From contig NZ_CP017279.1 of NCBI RefSeq assembly GCF_001750725.1, positions 2,480,001-2,544,000 of the forward strand: 64,000 nt of DNA. Reading direction: 5' to 3'. Origin of the DNA: Enterobacter ludwigii (GTDB taxonomy: Bacteria; Pseudomonadota; Gammaproteobacteria; Enterobacterales; Enterobacteriaceae). The notes beneath the pieces are model-generated. The model worked only from the letters and a program-made list of their open reading frames with translations, searched no databases and was not told where the DNA came from. Each line of letters starts with the position of its first letter. Within the stretch, counting starts at the first letter, position 1. Below are positions 10,202 through 20,605 of this stretch, piece by piece. The translations under genes and the position numbers were made by a program.

Positions 10202-10455
10202 TGAGCCGCGTAACGCTTAGCCTTTCCGGTACCGAAGTGCTGTGCCGGGAAGAACACCCTTCCCTGTTGATTGCGCTTGAGGCGCATCAGGTTGAAGTGG
10301 AGTATCAATGCCGCTCAGGCTATTGCGGATCATGTCGCTGCCGTTTAGTCGCCGGACAAGTGGACTGGCTGACCGAACCGCTGGCCTTCATCAACGAAGG
10401 TGAAATTTTGCCCTGCTGCTGCCGGGCAAAAGGCGATATAGAGATTGAGATGTAA
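10201..10455 (+). CDS. yfaE: 2Fe-2S ferredoxin YfaE, NrdB cofactor maintenance
   Basis: 84-residue plant-type ferredoxin. In E. coli YfaE supplies electrons to rebuild the diferric-tyrosyl radical cofactor of NrdB. Cluster ligands Cys37, Cys42 and Cys45 (CRSGYCGSC) and the C-terminal Cys72-74 group (PCCC) are visible. The start overlaps the nrdB stop (TGATG), so it is the third gene of the nrdAB-yfaE operon. Confidence 0.96.
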   Translation: MSRVTLSLSGTEVLCREEHPSLLIALEAHQVEVEYQCRSGYCGSCRCRLVAGQVDWLTEPLAFINEGEILPCCCRAKGDIEIEM

Positions 10456-10475
10456 ACCGCCCCTCCGGGCGACAT

Positions 10476-10505
10476 AAAAAAGGGCCTTACGGCCCTTTTT
10501 CTTTT
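10476..10505 (+). terminator. bidirectional terminator between yfaE and glpQ
   Basis: AGGGCC (10481-10486) and GGCCCT (10491-10496) form a stem with loop TTAC. An A run lies on the left and a T run on the right. It lies between convergent genes and can serve both. Confidence 0.9.
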
Positions 10506-11556
10506 ACTTCAAAAACTGCACGGCTTTATCGGGGAAATCGGTGAACAGCCCGTCCACCCCGGCCTGGTTATACAGCACGTCGTACAGCTGGTTTACGTCC
10601 GTCGCATAAGCCGGTAGCTGGTCCGCACGCACCGTATACGGATGAACCTGCATATGACTGGCGTGCGCCTCTTTCACCATTGCCGTCAGCTTGACGTGGC
10701 CTGGCGTTGAGCCTTCCGCCACCAGCATATGGTAATCCGGTCCGATACCGTCGGCGTACTGCGCGATCTGTTTCATTGCGCCCGGCTTAAACATCCAGTC
10801 GTAGTTGTAATTCACCCACGTGCCGTCGGGCTGTTTCTCCTGAGTTTCATTCCAGTCGGTGTAGGCAATCAGCTGTACCAGATTGAGATCCATCCCTCTC
10901 TTTGGCGCCAGCTCGGTTTTGATGCGCTTCAGCTCAGCGGCGTCAAAACACTGCAGATAGACTTTGTCGCGCTTGCTGGTGTAGCCGTACTTTTTCAGCA
11001 CGTCCAGCGTCTTCGCGGCAATGTCCTTCCCTTCCTGATGGTGGAACCACGGCGCTTTTATCTCCGGGTAGATGCCGATGTTTTTCCCGGTTGAGTGGTT
11101 CAGTCCCTGAACAAACTCAATCTCTTCTTCGAAGGTATGAATGCGAAAATCAGATTTACCCATCGGGAAACGTCCCGGATAGACCTGCACCTTCTTGCCG
11201 TTTTCAACCTCGAAACCCTCGGTAAACTTCAGCGAACGAATCTCATCCAGCGTAAAGTCAATGGCGTAGTAGCGACCATCTTTGCGGGCGCGGGCCGGGA
11301 AACGCTCAGCCACGTCCGTCACGCGGTCAAGATAGTGGTCATGAAGGACGACCAGCTGGTCGTCACGGGTCATCACCAGATCCTGCTCGAGATAATCTGC
11401 CCCCTGCGCATAGGCCATCGCTTTTGCCGGGAGCGTGTGCTCTGGCAGATAGCCGCTTGCGCCGCGATGGGCGATAACCATTTTCTCGTTAGCCAGCGCT
11501 GAGCCTGTCATCAGGCCCGCCAGCAGCAGGCCCGTTGCTACGTAAGTTAATTTCAT
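10504..11556 (-). CDS. glpQ: periplasmic glycerophosphodiester phosphodiesterase
   Basis: Hydrolyses glycerophosphodiesters to glycerol-3-phosphate and an alcohol in the periplasm. 350 residues (E. coli 358). A signal peptide ends near SALA at residue 22. GDPD-family catalytic residues are present: His30-Arg31 (AHRGASG), Glu57 and Asp59 (LEQD) and His72 (VLHDHYLDR). It lies 11 bases downstream of glpT and is co-transcribed, so its product is imported by the neighbouring antiporter. Confidence 0.98.
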   Translation of the reverse strand: MKLTYVATGLLLAGLMTGSALANEKMVIAHRGASGYLPEHTLPAKAMAYAQGADYLEQDLVMTRDDQLVVLHDHYLDRVTDVAERFPARARKDGRYYAIDFTLDEIRSLKFTEGFEVENGKKVQVYPGRFPMGKSDFRIHTFEEEIEFVQGLNHSTGKNIGIYPEIKAPWFHHQEGKDIAAKTLDVLKKYGYTSKRDKVYLQCFDAAELKRIKTELAPKRGMDLNLVQLIAYTDWNETQEKQPDGTWVNYNYDWMFKPGAMKQIAQYADGIGPDYHMLVAEGSTPGHVKLTAMVKEAHASHMQVHPYTVRADQLPAYATDVNQLYDVLYNQAGVDGLFTDFPDKAVQFLK

Positions 11557-11567
11557 CAGCCTTCTCC

Positions 11568-12920
11568 TTATTGACGACGCGCCTGCATTTCGGCGTGATG
11601 ACGTTTTTCACCAATCATCACCACAATCAACAGCAGCACCGCCAGCACGCTACCGCCAATCATCACCATAAAGCCGCCGTCCCAGCCGAAGAAGTCAACG
11701 GTGTAGCCCACAATGGCGCTCGCCGCGACCGAACCGCCAAGGTAACCGAACAGACCGGTAAAGCCGGCCGCCGTACCTGCCGCTTTCTTCGGCGCCAGCT
11801 CCAGGGCATGCAGACCAATCAGCATCACCGGGCCGTAAATCAGGAAGCCGATGACGATCATACAGGCCATATCGATTGACGGGTTACCCGGCGGGTTGAG
11901 CCAGTAAACCACGGTGGCAATGGTCACCAGCGTCATAAAGAAGACGCCCGTCGCACCACGGTTACCCCGGAACACTTTGTCCGACATCCAGCCGCAAATC
12001 AGCGTCCCCGGGATCCCGGCGTACTCATAGAGGAAGTAAGCCCAGGAGGATTTATCCAGCGCGAAATGCTTCACCTCTTTCAGATAGGTAGGTGACCAGT
12101 CGAGGATGCCGTAACGCAGCAGGTACACGAAGACGTTGGCCACCGCGATATACCACAGCAGTTTGTTGGGCAGGACGTACTTCATGAAGATCTGTTTGGC
12201 CGTCAGCTCTTCTTCATGCTGCTCGCTGTAATCATCCGGATAGTCGTTTTTGTACTCTTCAATCGGCGGCAGGCCACAGGACTGCGGCGTGTCACGCATC
12301 AGGGCGAAAGCGATAACCGCCACCAGAATGGCACCAAAGGCAGGCATATAAAGCGCGGCTTTCCAGTCGTTAAACCACGCCATCCCCAGCAGGAACAGCA
12401 GAGGTGGAATACCGCCACCGACGTTATGCGCGCAGTTCCACACCGACACGATGCCGCCACGCTCTTTCTGCGACCACCAGTGCACCATGGTGCGCCCGCA
12501 CGGCGGCCACCCCATTCCCTGGAACCAGCCACAGAGGAACAGCAGCACGAACATCACGGCGATGCTGGAGGTTGCCCATGGCACAAAGCCCATGAACAGC
12601 ATCACCGCTGCCGCCAGGATCAGACCCGCAGGCAGGAACACGCGTGGATTCGAGCGATCGGACACTGAACCCATGATGAATTTGGAAAAACCGTAGGCGA
12701 TAGAGATCCCCGACAACGCGAACCCCAGATCGCCACGAGAAAAGCCCTGCTCCACCAGATACGGCATGGCGAGCGCAAAGTTTTTACGTACCAGGTAGTA
12801 CGCCGCGTACCCGAAGAAGATCCCCAGGAAGATTTGCCAACGCAGACGACGGTATAGCGGATCAATTTCTGCCTCTGGCAGACGCGCCCGATGCGGCGCA
12901 GGTTTGAAGATACTGAGCAT
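11568..12920 (-). CDS. glpT: glycerol-3-phosphate:phosphate antiporter
   Basis: Major-facilitator inner-membrane transporter that takes up glycerol-3-phosphate in exchange for phosphate, and the main route of fosfomycin entry. 450 residues (E. coli 452), rich in hydrophobic helices consistent with 12 membrane segments. It is the first gene of the glpTQ operon, divergent from glpABC with a shared 255-bp control region. Confidence 0.98.
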   Translation of the reverse strand: MLSIFKPAPHRARLPEAEIDPLYRRLRWQIFLGIFFGYAAYYLVRKNFALAMPYLVEQGFSRGDLGFALSGISIAYGFSKFIMGSVSDRSNPRVFLPAGLILAAAVMLFMGFVPWATSSIAVMFVLLFLCGWFQGMGWPPCGRTMVHWWSQKERGGIVSVWNCAHNVGGGIPPLLFLLGMAWFNDWKAALYMPAFGAILVAVIAFALMRDTPQSCGLPPIEEYKNDYPDDYSEQHEEELTAKQIFMKYVLPNKLLWYIAVANVFVYLLRYGILDWSPTYLKEVKHFALDKSSWAYFLYEYAGIPGTLICGWMSDKVFRGNRGATGVFFMTLVTIATVVYWLNPPGNPSIDMACMIVIGFLIYGPVMLIGLHALELAPKKAAGTAAGFTGLFGYLGGSVAASAIVGYTVDFFGWDGGFMVMIGGSVLAVLLLIVVMIGEKRHHAEMQARRQ

Positions 12921-13014
12921 GACAGCCTCCGTGGCCAGGTATTGAATTTACAGGGGTTTAACTGCCCCACACTCCAGAGAGGCGGCGATGTTAAGAAATC
13001 ACGGTGATTGTTAC

Positions 13015-13030
13015 TGTGAATCAACGCACA
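13015..13030. promoter_or_regulatory. CRP-like site in glp divergent region
   Basis: TGTGA-N6-GCACA, one mismatch from the TGTGA-N6-TCACA consensus. It lies about 95 bp upstream of the glpT start and 145 bp upstream of glpA. Confidence 0.65.
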
Positions 13031-13084
13031 AATTGTTACAGAAATATGACAATGTGCGCAGAAAAGCGCATGGAATCACGTTTC

Positions 13085-13124
13085 ACTTTCGAATTTCGTT
13101 CGTTTATGTTCGAAATCAAACAAA
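13085..13124. promoter_or_regulatory. two adjacent GlpR-like operators
   Basis: The 20-mer 13105-13124 has a perfect left half (ATGTTCGA) and a right half (CAAACA) one base from consensus. The neighbouring 20-mer 13085-13104 has a TTTCGAA left half and a weaker right half. GlpR operators are known to occur in tandem at glp promoters. Confidence 0.55.
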
Positions 13125-13175
13125 CCACAGTTTTGATGTGGCTAAATGGTAAAAAACGAACACAGAGGGATAACA

Positions 13176-14804
13176 ATGACAATTCACGATCCTCGCTACA
13201 GCGATGTGATTATCATTGGCGGTGGCGCGACCGGCGCCGGCATCGCACGCGACTGCGCCCTGCGTGGGCTGAGCGTCACGCTTCTGGAGCGCCATGACAT
13301 TGCGACGGGCGCAACCGGGCGCAATCATGGTCTGCTACACAGTGGTGCCCGTTACGCGGTGACCGACCCCGAATCCGCGCGGGAATGCATTGCTGAAAAC
13401 CAGATCCTCAGACGCATTGCCCGCCACTGCATTGAACCGACCAACGGTCTGTTCATTACGCTTCCCGAAGACGATCTCTCATTTCAGCCAACCTTTGTGA
13501 CCGCCTGCCGCGCTGCAGGGATTGAGGCTGACGTCATCGACCCCGAACTCGCGCGTCGCCTGGAACCGTCTGTCAACCCGGCCCTTATCGGCGCGGTGAA
13601 GGTCCCGGACGGTACGGTTGACCCTTTCCGCCTGACCGCCGCGAACATGCTGGACGCCCGTGAACACGGCGCACAGGTTCTGACCGGGCAGGAAGTGACC
13701 GGGCTTATCCGGGAAGGGAACCGCGTCTGCGGCGTACGTGTTTTTGATACGCAGTATAAGGAGCATGGCGAACTGTACGCCGCCGTGGTGGTCAACGCGG
13801 CGGGGATCTGGGGGCAACGCATCGCGGAGTACGCCGAGCTGTCTGTGCGCATGTTCCCGGCAAAAGGCTCGCTGCTGATCCTCGACCACCGCATTAACAA
13901 CCACGTGATCAACCGCTGCCGCAAACCTTCTGATGCCGACATCCTGGTGCCGGGCGATACCATTTCGCTTATCGGCACCACCTCAACCCACGTGGACTAT
14001 AGCGAGATTGATTACAACCGCGTGACCGCCGACGAGGTGGATATCCTGCTGCGCGAAGGGGAAAAGCTGGCCCCTGTGATGGCGCAGACCCGAATTCTTC
14101 GCGCCTATGCCGGCGTGCGCCCTCTGGTGGCGAGCGATAACGACCCGAGCGGGCGCAACGTCAGCCGTGGCATCGTGCTGCTCGACCACGCCGCGCGCGA
14201 TGGCCTGGACGGGTTTATCACCATCACCGGCGGCAAGCTGATGACCTACCGCCTGATGGCCGAATGGGCAACCGATGCCGTCTGCCGCAAGCTGGGTAAT
14301 AGCGAACGGTGTGTGACCGCAGAGCAACCTCTGCCCGGCTCGCGTCAGTCCACCGAGAAAACGCTGCAAAAAATCATCTCCCTTTCCGCCCCCCTGCGCG
14401 GTTCAGCCATTTATCGCCACGGAGACCGCACGCCGGTCTGGCTGGGGGAAGGACGGCTGAGCCGTAGCCTGGTGTGTGAATGCGAAGCCGTCACGGCGGG
14501 TGAAGTGCAATACGCCGTGGAGAATCTGACCGTCAACAGCCTGCTTGATTTACGTCGGCGCACCCGCGTGGGCATGGGCACCTGCCAGGGTGAGCTGTGC
14601 GCCTGCCGTGCCGCCGGGTTGTTACAACGTTTTCATACCACCACTGCCACCCAGTCGCTGGCACAACTCAGTGATTTCCTGAACGAACGCTGGAAAGGCA
14701 TTCAGCCTGTCGCCTGGGGTGATGCCCTGCGTGAAAGCGAGTTTACCCGCTGGGTCTACCAGGGGCTGTGCGGTCTTGAGAAGGAGCAACAGGATGAAAT
14801 TTGA
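13176..14804 (+). CDS. glpA: anaerobic glycerol-3-phosphate dehydrogenase subunit A
   Basis: Catalytic FAD subunit of the anaerobic dehydrogenase that converts glycerol-3-phosphate to DHAP and reduces menaquinone. 542 residues, as in E. coli. The N-terminal FAD-binding fold has [12 protein letters not shown]. The C-terminal region has cysteines in a BFD-like iron-sulfur domain ([19 protein letters not shown]). The ATG at 13176 follows AGAGGGATAACA; an upstream in-frame ATG at 13146 adds ten residues not found in relatives and has no good RBS. It overlaps glpB by 11 bases. Confidence 0.98.
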   Translation: MTIHDPRYSDVIIIGGGATGAGIARDCALRGLSVTLLERHDIATGATGRNHGLLHSGARYAVTDPESARECIAENQILRRIARHCIEPTNGLFITLPEDDLSFQPTFVTACRAAGIEADVIDPELARRLEPSVNPALIGAVKVPDGTVDPFRLTAANMLDAREHGAQVLTGQEVTGLIREGNRVCGVRVFDTQYKEHGELYAAVVVNAAGIWGQRIAEYAELSVRMFPAKGSLLILDHRINNHVINRCRKPSDADILVPGDTISLIGTTSTHVDYSEIDYNRVTADEVDILLREGEKLAPVMAQTRILRAYAGVRPLVASDNDPSGRNVSRGIVLLDHAARDGLDGFITITGGKLMTYRLMAEWATDAVCRKLGNSERCVTAEQPLPGSRQSTEKTLQKIISLSAPLRGSAIYRHGDRTPVWLGEGRLSRSLVCECEAVTAGEVQYAVENLTVNSLLDLRRRTRVGMGTCQGELCACRAAGLLQRFHTTTATQSLAQLSDFLNERWKGIQPVAWGDALRESEFTRWVYQGLCGLEKEQQDEI

Positions 14805-16011
14805 TACCGTGATTGTCGGTGGTGGGCTGGCGGGTCTGCTCTGTGGTATCAGGCTAACGAAGCAGGGGCTGCGCTGCGCCATCATTACCCGGGGCCAGAG
14901 CGCACTGCACTTCTCGTCGGGTTCGCTGGATCTGCTGGATGAGGCATATCGCGATGCCCTGCCGCCAGAGCATCCCTATAACCTGACGGGCAGAGACACC
15001 GTCGACCGCTTCGCCCATGAAGCCGAAACCCTTCTGGCCGAGTGTGGCGCACGGCTGCAGGGTAACGCCCGGAAAAATCATCATCGGGTTACCCCGCTCG
15101 GCACCCTGCGCTCTGCCTGGCTCAGCCCGGAAGAGGTGCCTGTTGCCCCCTTTAACGCAGGACGGGTCCTGGTCGTGGGTATTAGCGGTTTTCTTGATTT
15201 TCAGCCCCACCTCGCTGCGGCATCGCTCTGTCGTCAGGGCGTGAATGCACAAACGGCTGAGATAGAGCTTCCTGAGCTTGACGTCCTGCGCGACAACCCG
15301 AGCGAGTTTCGCGCGGTGAATATTGCCCGTTTTCTCGACAACGACGATAAATGGCCGCTGCTGTATGCCGCGCTCCGGCCGCTTGCCGAAGGTTGCGACA
15401 CGCTGTTTATGCCCGCCTGCTTTGGCTTAAGCGACAACCGGCTCTGGCGCTGGCTCTCGGATCGCCTGCCCTGCTCGCTTGGCCTGCTGCCGACGCTTCC
15501 CCCTTCTGTCCCCGGCATTCGCCTGCATACCCAGCTTCAGCGGCGGTTTATCGCTCAGGGTGGCGTGTGGATGGCGGGTGACGAGGTGAAAAAAATCACC
15601 CTGACGGATGGCTCGGTGAGCGAAGTCTGGACGCGTAATCACGCTGATATTCCGCTTCGCGCGCGTTATACAGTGCTGGCAAGCGGCAGTTTCTTCAGCA
15701 ACGGGCTGCTGAGCCGTCGGGACGGCATCCAGGAGGCCATTATGGGACTGGATGTCCGGCAAACGCCCTCCCGCGCGGACTGGTATCAGAGTGATTTCTT
15801 CACCCCGCAACCCTGGCAGCAGTTCGGCGTGATTGTCGATAAGCAACTGCACCCGCAACTTTCTGGTCAGCCGGTCAGTAATCTCTATGCCATTGGCTCT
15901 CTTCTGGGGGGATACGATCCTATCGCTCAGGGTTGCGGCGGCGGGGTCTGCGCCATCACGGCGCTGTATGTGGCAGAGCAAATTGGCCAGCGCATGGAGG
16001 CTGAGCAATGA
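14794..16011 (+). CDS. glpB: anaerobic glycerol-3-phosphate dehydrogenase subunit B
   Basis: Second flavin-binding subunit of GlpABC. 405 residues (E. coli 419). The N-terminus [18 protein letters not shown] is a dinucleotide-binding motif and the C-terminus holds the conserved [16 protein letters not shown]. The ATG at 14794 is preceded by AAGGAGCAACAGG, inside the glpA end. Its stop overlaps the glpC start (ATGA). Residues about 45-70 look more divergent from E. coli than the rest. Confidence 0.97.
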   Translation: MKFDTVIVGGGLAGLLCGIRLTKQGLRCAIITRGQSALHFSSGSLDLLDEAYRDALPPEHPYNLTGRDTVDRFAHEAETLLAECGARLQGNARKNHHRVTPLGTLRSAWLSPEEVPVAPFNAGRVLVVGISGFLDFQPHLAAASLCRQGVNAQTAEIELPELDVLRDNPSEFRAVNIARFLDNDDKWPLLYAALRPLAEGCDTLFMPACFGLSDNRLWRWLSDRLPCSLGLLPTLPPSVPGIRLHTQLQRRFIAQGGVWMAGDEVKKITLTDGSVSEVWTRNHADIPLRARYTVLASGSFFSNGLLSRRDGIQEAIMGLDVRQTPSRADWYQSDFFTPQPWQQFGVIVDKQLHPQLSGQPVSNLYAIGSLLGGYDPIAQGCGGGVCAITALYVAEQIGQRMEAEQ

Positions 16012-17198
16012 ACGATACCCGGTTTGAAAGCTGCATCAAATGCACAGTTTGTACCACCGTCTGCCCGGTCAGCGGTGTGAATCCGCGCTACCCGGGCCCG
16101 AAACAGGCCGGGCCTGACGGCGAGCGCCTGCGTCTGAAAGACGGTGCGCTGTACGATGAGGCGCTGAAATACTGCATCAACTGTAAACGTTGCGAAGTGG
16201 CCTGTCCGTCGGACGTGAAGATCGGCGATATCATCCAGCGAGCCCGCGCGCGTTACAGCACGCAAAAGCCGTCCCTGCGCGATGCGATCCTGAGTCATAC
16301 CGACCTGATGGGCAGTGTCTCCACGCCTTTTGCCCCGCTGGTGAATGCTGCAACGTCTCTCAAGCCGGTGCGAAAACTGCTGGATGCGACGCTGAAGATA
16401 GACCACCACCGCAGCCTGCCAAAATACTCTCACGGAACCTTCCGGCGCTGGTATACATCCGTGGCAGCGGAACAGGCGCAGTACACCGATCAGGTCGCGT
16501 TCTTCCACGGCTGCTATGTCAACTATAACCACCCGCAACTGGGAAAAGATCTGCTGAAGGTACTCAACGCGATGGGGACCGGCGTGCAGCTCCTGAATAA
16601 AGAGAAGTGCTGCGGTGTGCCGTTGATTGCCAACGGTTTTACCGATAAGGCGCGCAGACAAGCCAAAAGCAACGTCACGTCCCTGCGCGAGGCCATCGTT
16701 GATAAAGGAATTCCGGTGCTGGCCACCTCGTCCACCTGTACCTTCACCCTGCGTGATGAGTATCCGCACCTGCTGGACGTGGATAACACCGGTCTGCGCG
16801 AGCACATTGAGCTGGCGACGCGTTTCCTGTGGCGCAAACTGGACAGCGGGCAGACGCTGCCGCTGCGGGAACTACCGCTGAAAGTGGTGTATCACACACC
16901 GTGTCATATGGAGAAAATGGGCTGGTCGCTCTATACGCTTGAGCTGTTGCGGCTCATTCCGGGGCTGGAGCTGACGGTGCTGGACTCGCGCTGCTGCGGC
17001 ATTGCGGGCACTTACGGTTTTAAGCGAGAAAACTACGAAACGTCACAGGCGATCGGCGCCCCGCTGTTTCGCCAGATTGAAGAGAGCGGCGCAGATATCG
17101 TGGTCACCGACTGCGAAACCTGCAAGTGGCAGATAGAGATGTCTACCAGCAAGCGCTGCGAGCATCCGATCACTCTGCTGGCGAAGGCGCTGGGTTAA
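16008..17198 (+). CDS. glpC: anaerobic glycerol-3-phosphate dehydrogenase subunit C
   Basis: Iron-sulfur and membrane-anchoring subunit that passes electrons from GlpAB to menaquinone. 396 residues. Two 4Fe-4S motifs lie near the N-terminus ([26 protein letters not shown]), followed by two cysteine-rich CCG domains (EKCCGVPL and SRCCGIAG). Last gene of glpABC; it overlaps glpB by 4 bases. Confidence 0.98.
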   Translation: MNDTRFESCIKCTVCTTVCPVSGVNPRYPGPKQAGPDGERLRLKDGALYDEALKYCINCKRCEVACPSDVKIGDIIQRARARYSTQKPSLRDAILSHTDLMGSVSTPFAPLVNAATSLKPVRKLLDATLKIDHHRSLPKYSHGTFRRWYTSVAAEQAQYTDQVAFFHGCYVNYNHPQLGKDLLKVLNAMGTGVQLLNKEKCCGVPLIANGFTDKARRQAKSNVTSLREAIVDKGIPVLATSSTCTFTLRDEYPHLLDVDNTGLREHIELATRFLWRKLDSGQTLPLRELPLKVVYHTPCHMEKMGWSLYTLELLRLIPGLELTVLDSRCCGIAGTYGFKRENYETSQAIGAPLFRQIEESGADIVVTDCETCKWQIEMSTSKRCEHPITLLAKALG

Positions 17199-17202
17199 AC
17201 CG

Positions 17203-17225
17203 TGCCGGGGCAAAACGCCTCGGCA
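17203..17225. terminator. hairpin between convergent glpC and yfaY
   Basis: TGCCGGGGC (17203-17211) pairs with GCCTCGGCA (17217-17225), with one G.T wobble and an AAAAC loop. No T run follows, so termination strength is uncertain; it may be a weak or rho-assisted end. Confidence 0.4.
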
Positions 17226-17231
17226 AAGACA

Positions 17232-18431
17232 TCACTCAACAAACAGCGATTCGACAACATTAATCCAGCCGTGCTCGCTGGCCACCTCTTTACCCATCAG
17301 CCAGCGGCGCAGCATGTTCAGCGCCATCATAGCGCAGACCTCCTGACGTACCGCCAGACTGTGGCGGGTAATGCTCATTTTAACCCGCAAAGCATACGTG
17401 CCTTCCGGCGTCGCCAGCGCAAAGTTGAGATGTTCCTCATCCAGCCCCCCCACAAACAGCGCCAGGCCAGCAAAATGTTTCACCCTTCTTTCCGAAGCCC
17501 AGCGCGCGGTCTGCGCCAGCGTTTCCTGCTGGAACGGCACCACTTCACTGGCTAACAGCGGCGCACTGGCGCGCGACAGCTGCAGCGCCAGCAGGCCGCC
17601 GGTGAACTGTTCGCTTAAGGTCACGCTCAGTTGGCGAGACTGCAGATGTGACGCAATCTGCGCCGGCAGCCCCTCGGTGCCTTCAAAGATCAGGCTTTCA
17701 CCTGCCACGCGCTGCACCTCCGGCCAGAGCGCCAGCATCGCCGCCTTCTCTGAGGCCGGCCCTGTCAGCTTGAGTTCAATGATGGGCATGGAGGAGCGGT
17801 AGCCCATTGAGACACCGGGTGGCAGGGAGAGATGATCAAGACTCTGGGCCAGATCGCTTTCGGAGCGGCCAAACGTGGTCAGACGCAGGCAGAGCGGAGG
17901 CTCAGGCAGGGTAAAACGTTCGCGAAGGCGCGGCAGGATCTGCTGCTCGACCATCACTTTAAATTCTGACGGTACGCCCGGCGTGAAGAACATCAGGCAG
18001 CGGTTCAGCGTAATGGCAAACCCACACGCGGTACCCACGGGGTTATCGACCAGTTCGGCGCTGGCGGGAATTTCCGCCTGCTTGCGGTTGCTGGGTGCCA
18101 TAACACGGCCACGTTCGGAGAAGAAACGCTCCATCTGCGCCAGCCACTCTTCATGCAGCACCAGCCCTTCACCTTTTGCGGTCGCGGCGGCCAGGGCGCT
18201 GAGATCGTCGCTGGTGGGACCGAGCCCGCCATTCACAATCAACACGTCGGCGTGTTCGCTACGCTCGCGCAGCACATTCACCAGTGACTCAAGATTGTCG
18301 CCCACCGTATTGCGGCGCGTTAACGGTAATCCTTGCTCAAAGAAAAGATCGGCAAGCCAGGCAGCATTGGTATCAATAATTTGTCCATGCAGCACTTCGT
18401 CGCCGGTGGATAACATCTCCACGTTAATCAT
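17232..18431 (-). CDS. yfaY: CinA-family protein YfaY (nicotinamide-nucleotide amidohydrolase-like)
   Basis: 399 residues, the length of E. coli YfaY. The N-terminal half is a MoaB/MogA-like domain (STGDEVLHGQIIDTN, NGGLGPTSDD) as in CinA. The C-terminal half is a CinA-type domain, but it looks degenerate compared with active NMN deamidases such as PncC. The ATG at 18431 follows GGGAGAACACA. Biological role unclear; the family link is secure, the activity is not. Confidence 0.93.
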   Translation of the reverse strand: MINVEMLSTGDEVLHGQIIDTNAAWLADLFFEQGLPLTRRNTVGDNLESLVNVLRERSEHADVLIVNGGLGPTSDDLSALAAATAKGEGLVLHEEWLAQMERFFSERGRVMAPSNRKQAEIPASAELVDNPVGTACGFAITLNRCLMFFTPGVPSEFKVMVEQQILPRLRERFTLPEPPLCLRLTTFGRSESDLAQSLDHLSLPPGVSMGYRSSMPIIELKLTGPASEKAAMLALWPEVQRVAGESLIFEGTEGLPAQIASHLQSRQLSVTLSEQFTGGLLALQLSRASAPLLASEVVPFQQETLAQTARWASERRVKHFAGLALFVGGLDEEHLNFALATPEGTYALRVKMSITRHSLAVRQEVCAMMALNMLRRWLMGKEVASEHGWINVVESLFVE

Positions 18432-18489
18432 TGTGTTCTCCCGCTTATATGGTCAAAACACTATAGCGCAAATGGATGTCGGGAGAAGA

Positions 18490-18520
18490 GAGAAACTGGC
18501 GCGACAGAGTGCCGCGCCGG
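18490..18520 (-). terminator. probable terminator of yfaZ
   Basis: GGCGCGACA (18498-18506) and TGCCGCGCC (18510-18518) pair with one mismatch, loop GAG. On the minus strand a pyrimidine-rich tail (AGTTTCTCTCTTC) follows. It lies just after the yfaZ stop at 18526. Confidence 0.5.
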
Positions 18521-18525
18521 CGTGA

Positions 18526-19065
18526 TTAGAACCCTGCGCTGACCCCCACGTACGGGCCGTCAGCCAGTGCGTTGTCGCGGTTGCCGTCTTTACCCGCCAG
18601 GTTCAGATAGCGATAGCCTGCTTCAATCGTAATCGGACGCATGATGGTCCAGCGCGCGCCCGCGTTGGCTTCTTCATAGCTGTCGATACCGCTGGAGAGC
18701 GAATCCGGTGAGTAGTAATACTCGCCGAACAGGCCGAAGCTATCGCCAATTTTCCACTGCAGGCCGCCGCCTACCGCCGCCGCGTAACCTTCATCACCGT
18801 CGTTCGGGTTAGTGTAAATCCCCTTACCGCCCACGGTGGCCAGGAACGGGCCAAGCGGAATGTTCAGACCCAGGCCGAGGCTTGCCGCATCGCCATCGTC
18901 ATCGTTATGTGTCCAGCCGCCGGTCATCGCCAGACCGGAGGTCTCGGTCCCAAGGCCAAAACCGAGGTGAGTATAATCCTGACCCGCCGAGCCGTTGAAG
19001 CTGATGGCGTTCGCCGCCGAAGAAACAACCATCAGGCCTAAGCCCACTAATGCCACTTTTTTCAT
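18526..19065 (-). CDS. yfaZ: YfaZ family outer-membrane protein
   Basis: 179 residues, matching the E. coli YfaZ length. The signal peptide MKKVALVGLGLMVVSSAANA is followed by alternating, glycine- and aromatic-rich strands ending in Phe (VGVSAGF), typical of a small outer-membrane beta-barrel. ATG at 19065 is chosen because it begins the signal peptide; a longer reading frame to 19143 adds 26 residues without one. Substrate unknown. Confidence 0.93.
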   Translation of the reverse strand: MKKVALVGLGLMVVSSAANAISFNGSAGQDYTHLGFGLGTETSGLAMTGGWTHNDDDGDAASLGLGLNIPLGPFLATVGGKGIYTNPNDGDEGYAAAVGGGLQWKIGDSFGLFGEYYYSPDSLSSGIDSYEEANAGARWTIMRPITIEAGYRYLNLAGKDGNRDNALADGPYVGVSAGF

Positions 19066-19195
19066 TGTCGTGATCCCGCACAATTTTATAGAGAAGTCCC
19101 AAAACCGCGAGATTTTAACCTGAGTCGCCCGGGGATCAAGCACTCTGCGTGCGGCAGGCGAGTAGTTTGTAACGATTTGATACCCGATGTTTTTT

Positions 19196-20605
19196 TTACG
19201 TGAGCAGCAGAAAACGCATTTTAACGCTCAGGCCACCCAGCGTTTCGCTGCGCGTCAGCTGCAAAGGGCTTCGGTGCAGACGGGCAATATCAGCGGCCAG
19301 CGCCAGCCCGATCCCTGATCCGGCGGCATCTCCGACGTTATCCAGCCGGTGGAAAGGCAGCATCGCCTGCTGGATCTGGTCCTCTTCAATGCCCGGACCA
19401 CTGTCCTCCACGCTCAGCTCAACGGCGCCCTGATCTGTTCGCAGGAACACGGTCACTGTCCCTTCTGCAGGGGTATATTTGATCGCATTCTCCAGCAGGT
19501 TGGCGCACAACTCCCCCAGCAGCACGTCATCGCCTTCGATCATGATCGGCTGCTGCCGACCGTCATAGCCCAGGTCAATCGCTTTACTGCGCGCCTGCGC
19601 CAGCCGGGAGAAGCAGCAGTTTTGCACCACCTGAACCAAATCCACCCGCGCAAACTGGCCCTCCCCCTGCTCCTTACGCTTCACCGCGGAAAGCTGCAGC
19701 AGCCGTTCGGTCAGTACAATGGTGTCATCCAGAGTCGCATTCATTGCCCGCAGGCTCTCCTGCCACAGGGCGGGATCCTGACGCGTCAGGGCAACGGAGA
19801 CCTGGGTTTTCAGCACCGCCAGCGGAGTTTTGAGCTGATGCGAGGCATCCGCGTTGAAGCGTTCCTGACGCGACAGCACGCCGCGCAGCCTGTCGATATA
19901 GCGGTTGAACGCCACAATCAGCAGCCGGGTCTCAGACCAGGGCAACAACTCCGGCAGCGGCGCGAGCAGGCCAGGATCACGGCGCACCATCAGCGAAGAG
20001 AGCTGGCGCATTGGGCGCAGTACGCGACGCAACAACCACGCGGTCAACACCAGGGTCAGCAGCACCAGCAATCCCTGAGAGACCCATGATGAAAAGAGCA
20101 ACTGACTGGCGAGATAGCGGCGGGACTGGAGCGTCTCCGCAACATAAATCTCCGCCATGCCGACGATATTCCCTTCATTGACGGGCTGCAGCAGACGCGC
20201 GACACGGATCGCCTGCCCGCGGTATTCGGTGTGATAAAACCAGGCCAGCGCCGGATAGAGCGTGGTGCGGGATGTTGCCGGAGGCATCCGCGGCAGATCG
20301 TCATAACCGGAGATCACCCGCCCGTCGGGATCAACCACTTTATAATAGAGCCGGTCGTTCATATTGAGTTCAAAGCTGTCGAGCACCACCCAGGGTACAT
20401 TCACGCCCAGCCTGCCGTCGTGAACCTCCAGCCGCTCCGATATTGTTCGGGCAGAGGATAACAGCGTGCGGTCGTAAGCCTGCGTGGCTGCCTGCAATGC
20501 GCTGACATAGCTGTTAAATGCCGACAACCCCCACAGCAACAGCAACGGAAGCCCAAGAAACAGCAGCAGCTGCAGGTAAAGCGACTGCGGCTTAACCCAC
20601 CTCAT
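19196..20605 (-). CDS. tctE: sensor histidine kinase TctE
   Basis: Membrane sensor of the TctDE two-component system, known to control tricarboxylate uptake in Salmonella. About 469 residues. An N-terminal membrane helix (LLLFLGLPLLLLWG), a periplasmic sensor region, a second helix around residues 160-185, a HAMP-like linker, the H-box ASHQLKTPLAVLK, then N and G boxes (LLENAIKYTPAEG, VEDSGPGIEE, GSGIGLALAAD). The ATG at 20605 has GGAG 8 bases upstream; an in-frame ATG at 20623 is an alternative. The start lies inside the tctD end, so the two are co-translated. Confidence 0.92.
   Translation of the reverse strand: MRWVKPQSLYLQLLLFLGLPLLLLWGLSAFNSYVSALQAATQAYDRTLLSSARTISERLEVHDGRLGVNVPWVVLDSFELNMNDRLYYKVVDPDGRVISGYDDLPRMPPATSRTTLYPALAWFYHTEYRGQAIRVARLLQPVNEGNIVGMAEIYVAETLQSRRYLASQLLFSSWVSQGLLVLLTLVLTAWLLRRVLRPMRQLSSLMVRRDPGLLAPLPELLPWSETRLLIVAFNRYIDRLRGVLSRQERFNADASHQLKTPLAVLKTQVSVALTRQDPALWQESLRAMNATLDDTIVLTERLLQLSAVKRKEQGEGQFARVDLVQVVQNCCFSRLAQARSKAIDLGYDGRQQPIMIEGDDVLLGELCANLLENAIKYTPAEGTVTVFLRTDQGAVELSVEDSGPGIEEDQIQQAMLPFHRLDNVGDAAGSGIGLALAADIARLHRSPLQLTRSETLGGLSVKMRFLLLT

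Larger units (their letters stand above)
12921..13175. promoter_or_regulatory. glpTQ/glpABC divergent control region
   Basis: This 255-bp region drives two operons. A CRP-like site and two adjacent GlpR-like operators are visible and given separately; a further CGAACA half-site occurs around 13156. In E. coli this region is bound by GlpR, CRP, FNR and ArcA. Confidence 0.75.

Noticed and set aside
17232..18431. YfaY as an active NMN deamidase or competence protein
   Set aside because: The fold is CinA-like, but the E. coli homologue is not the main deamidase and the C-terminal domain looks degenerate; only the family assignment is kept.
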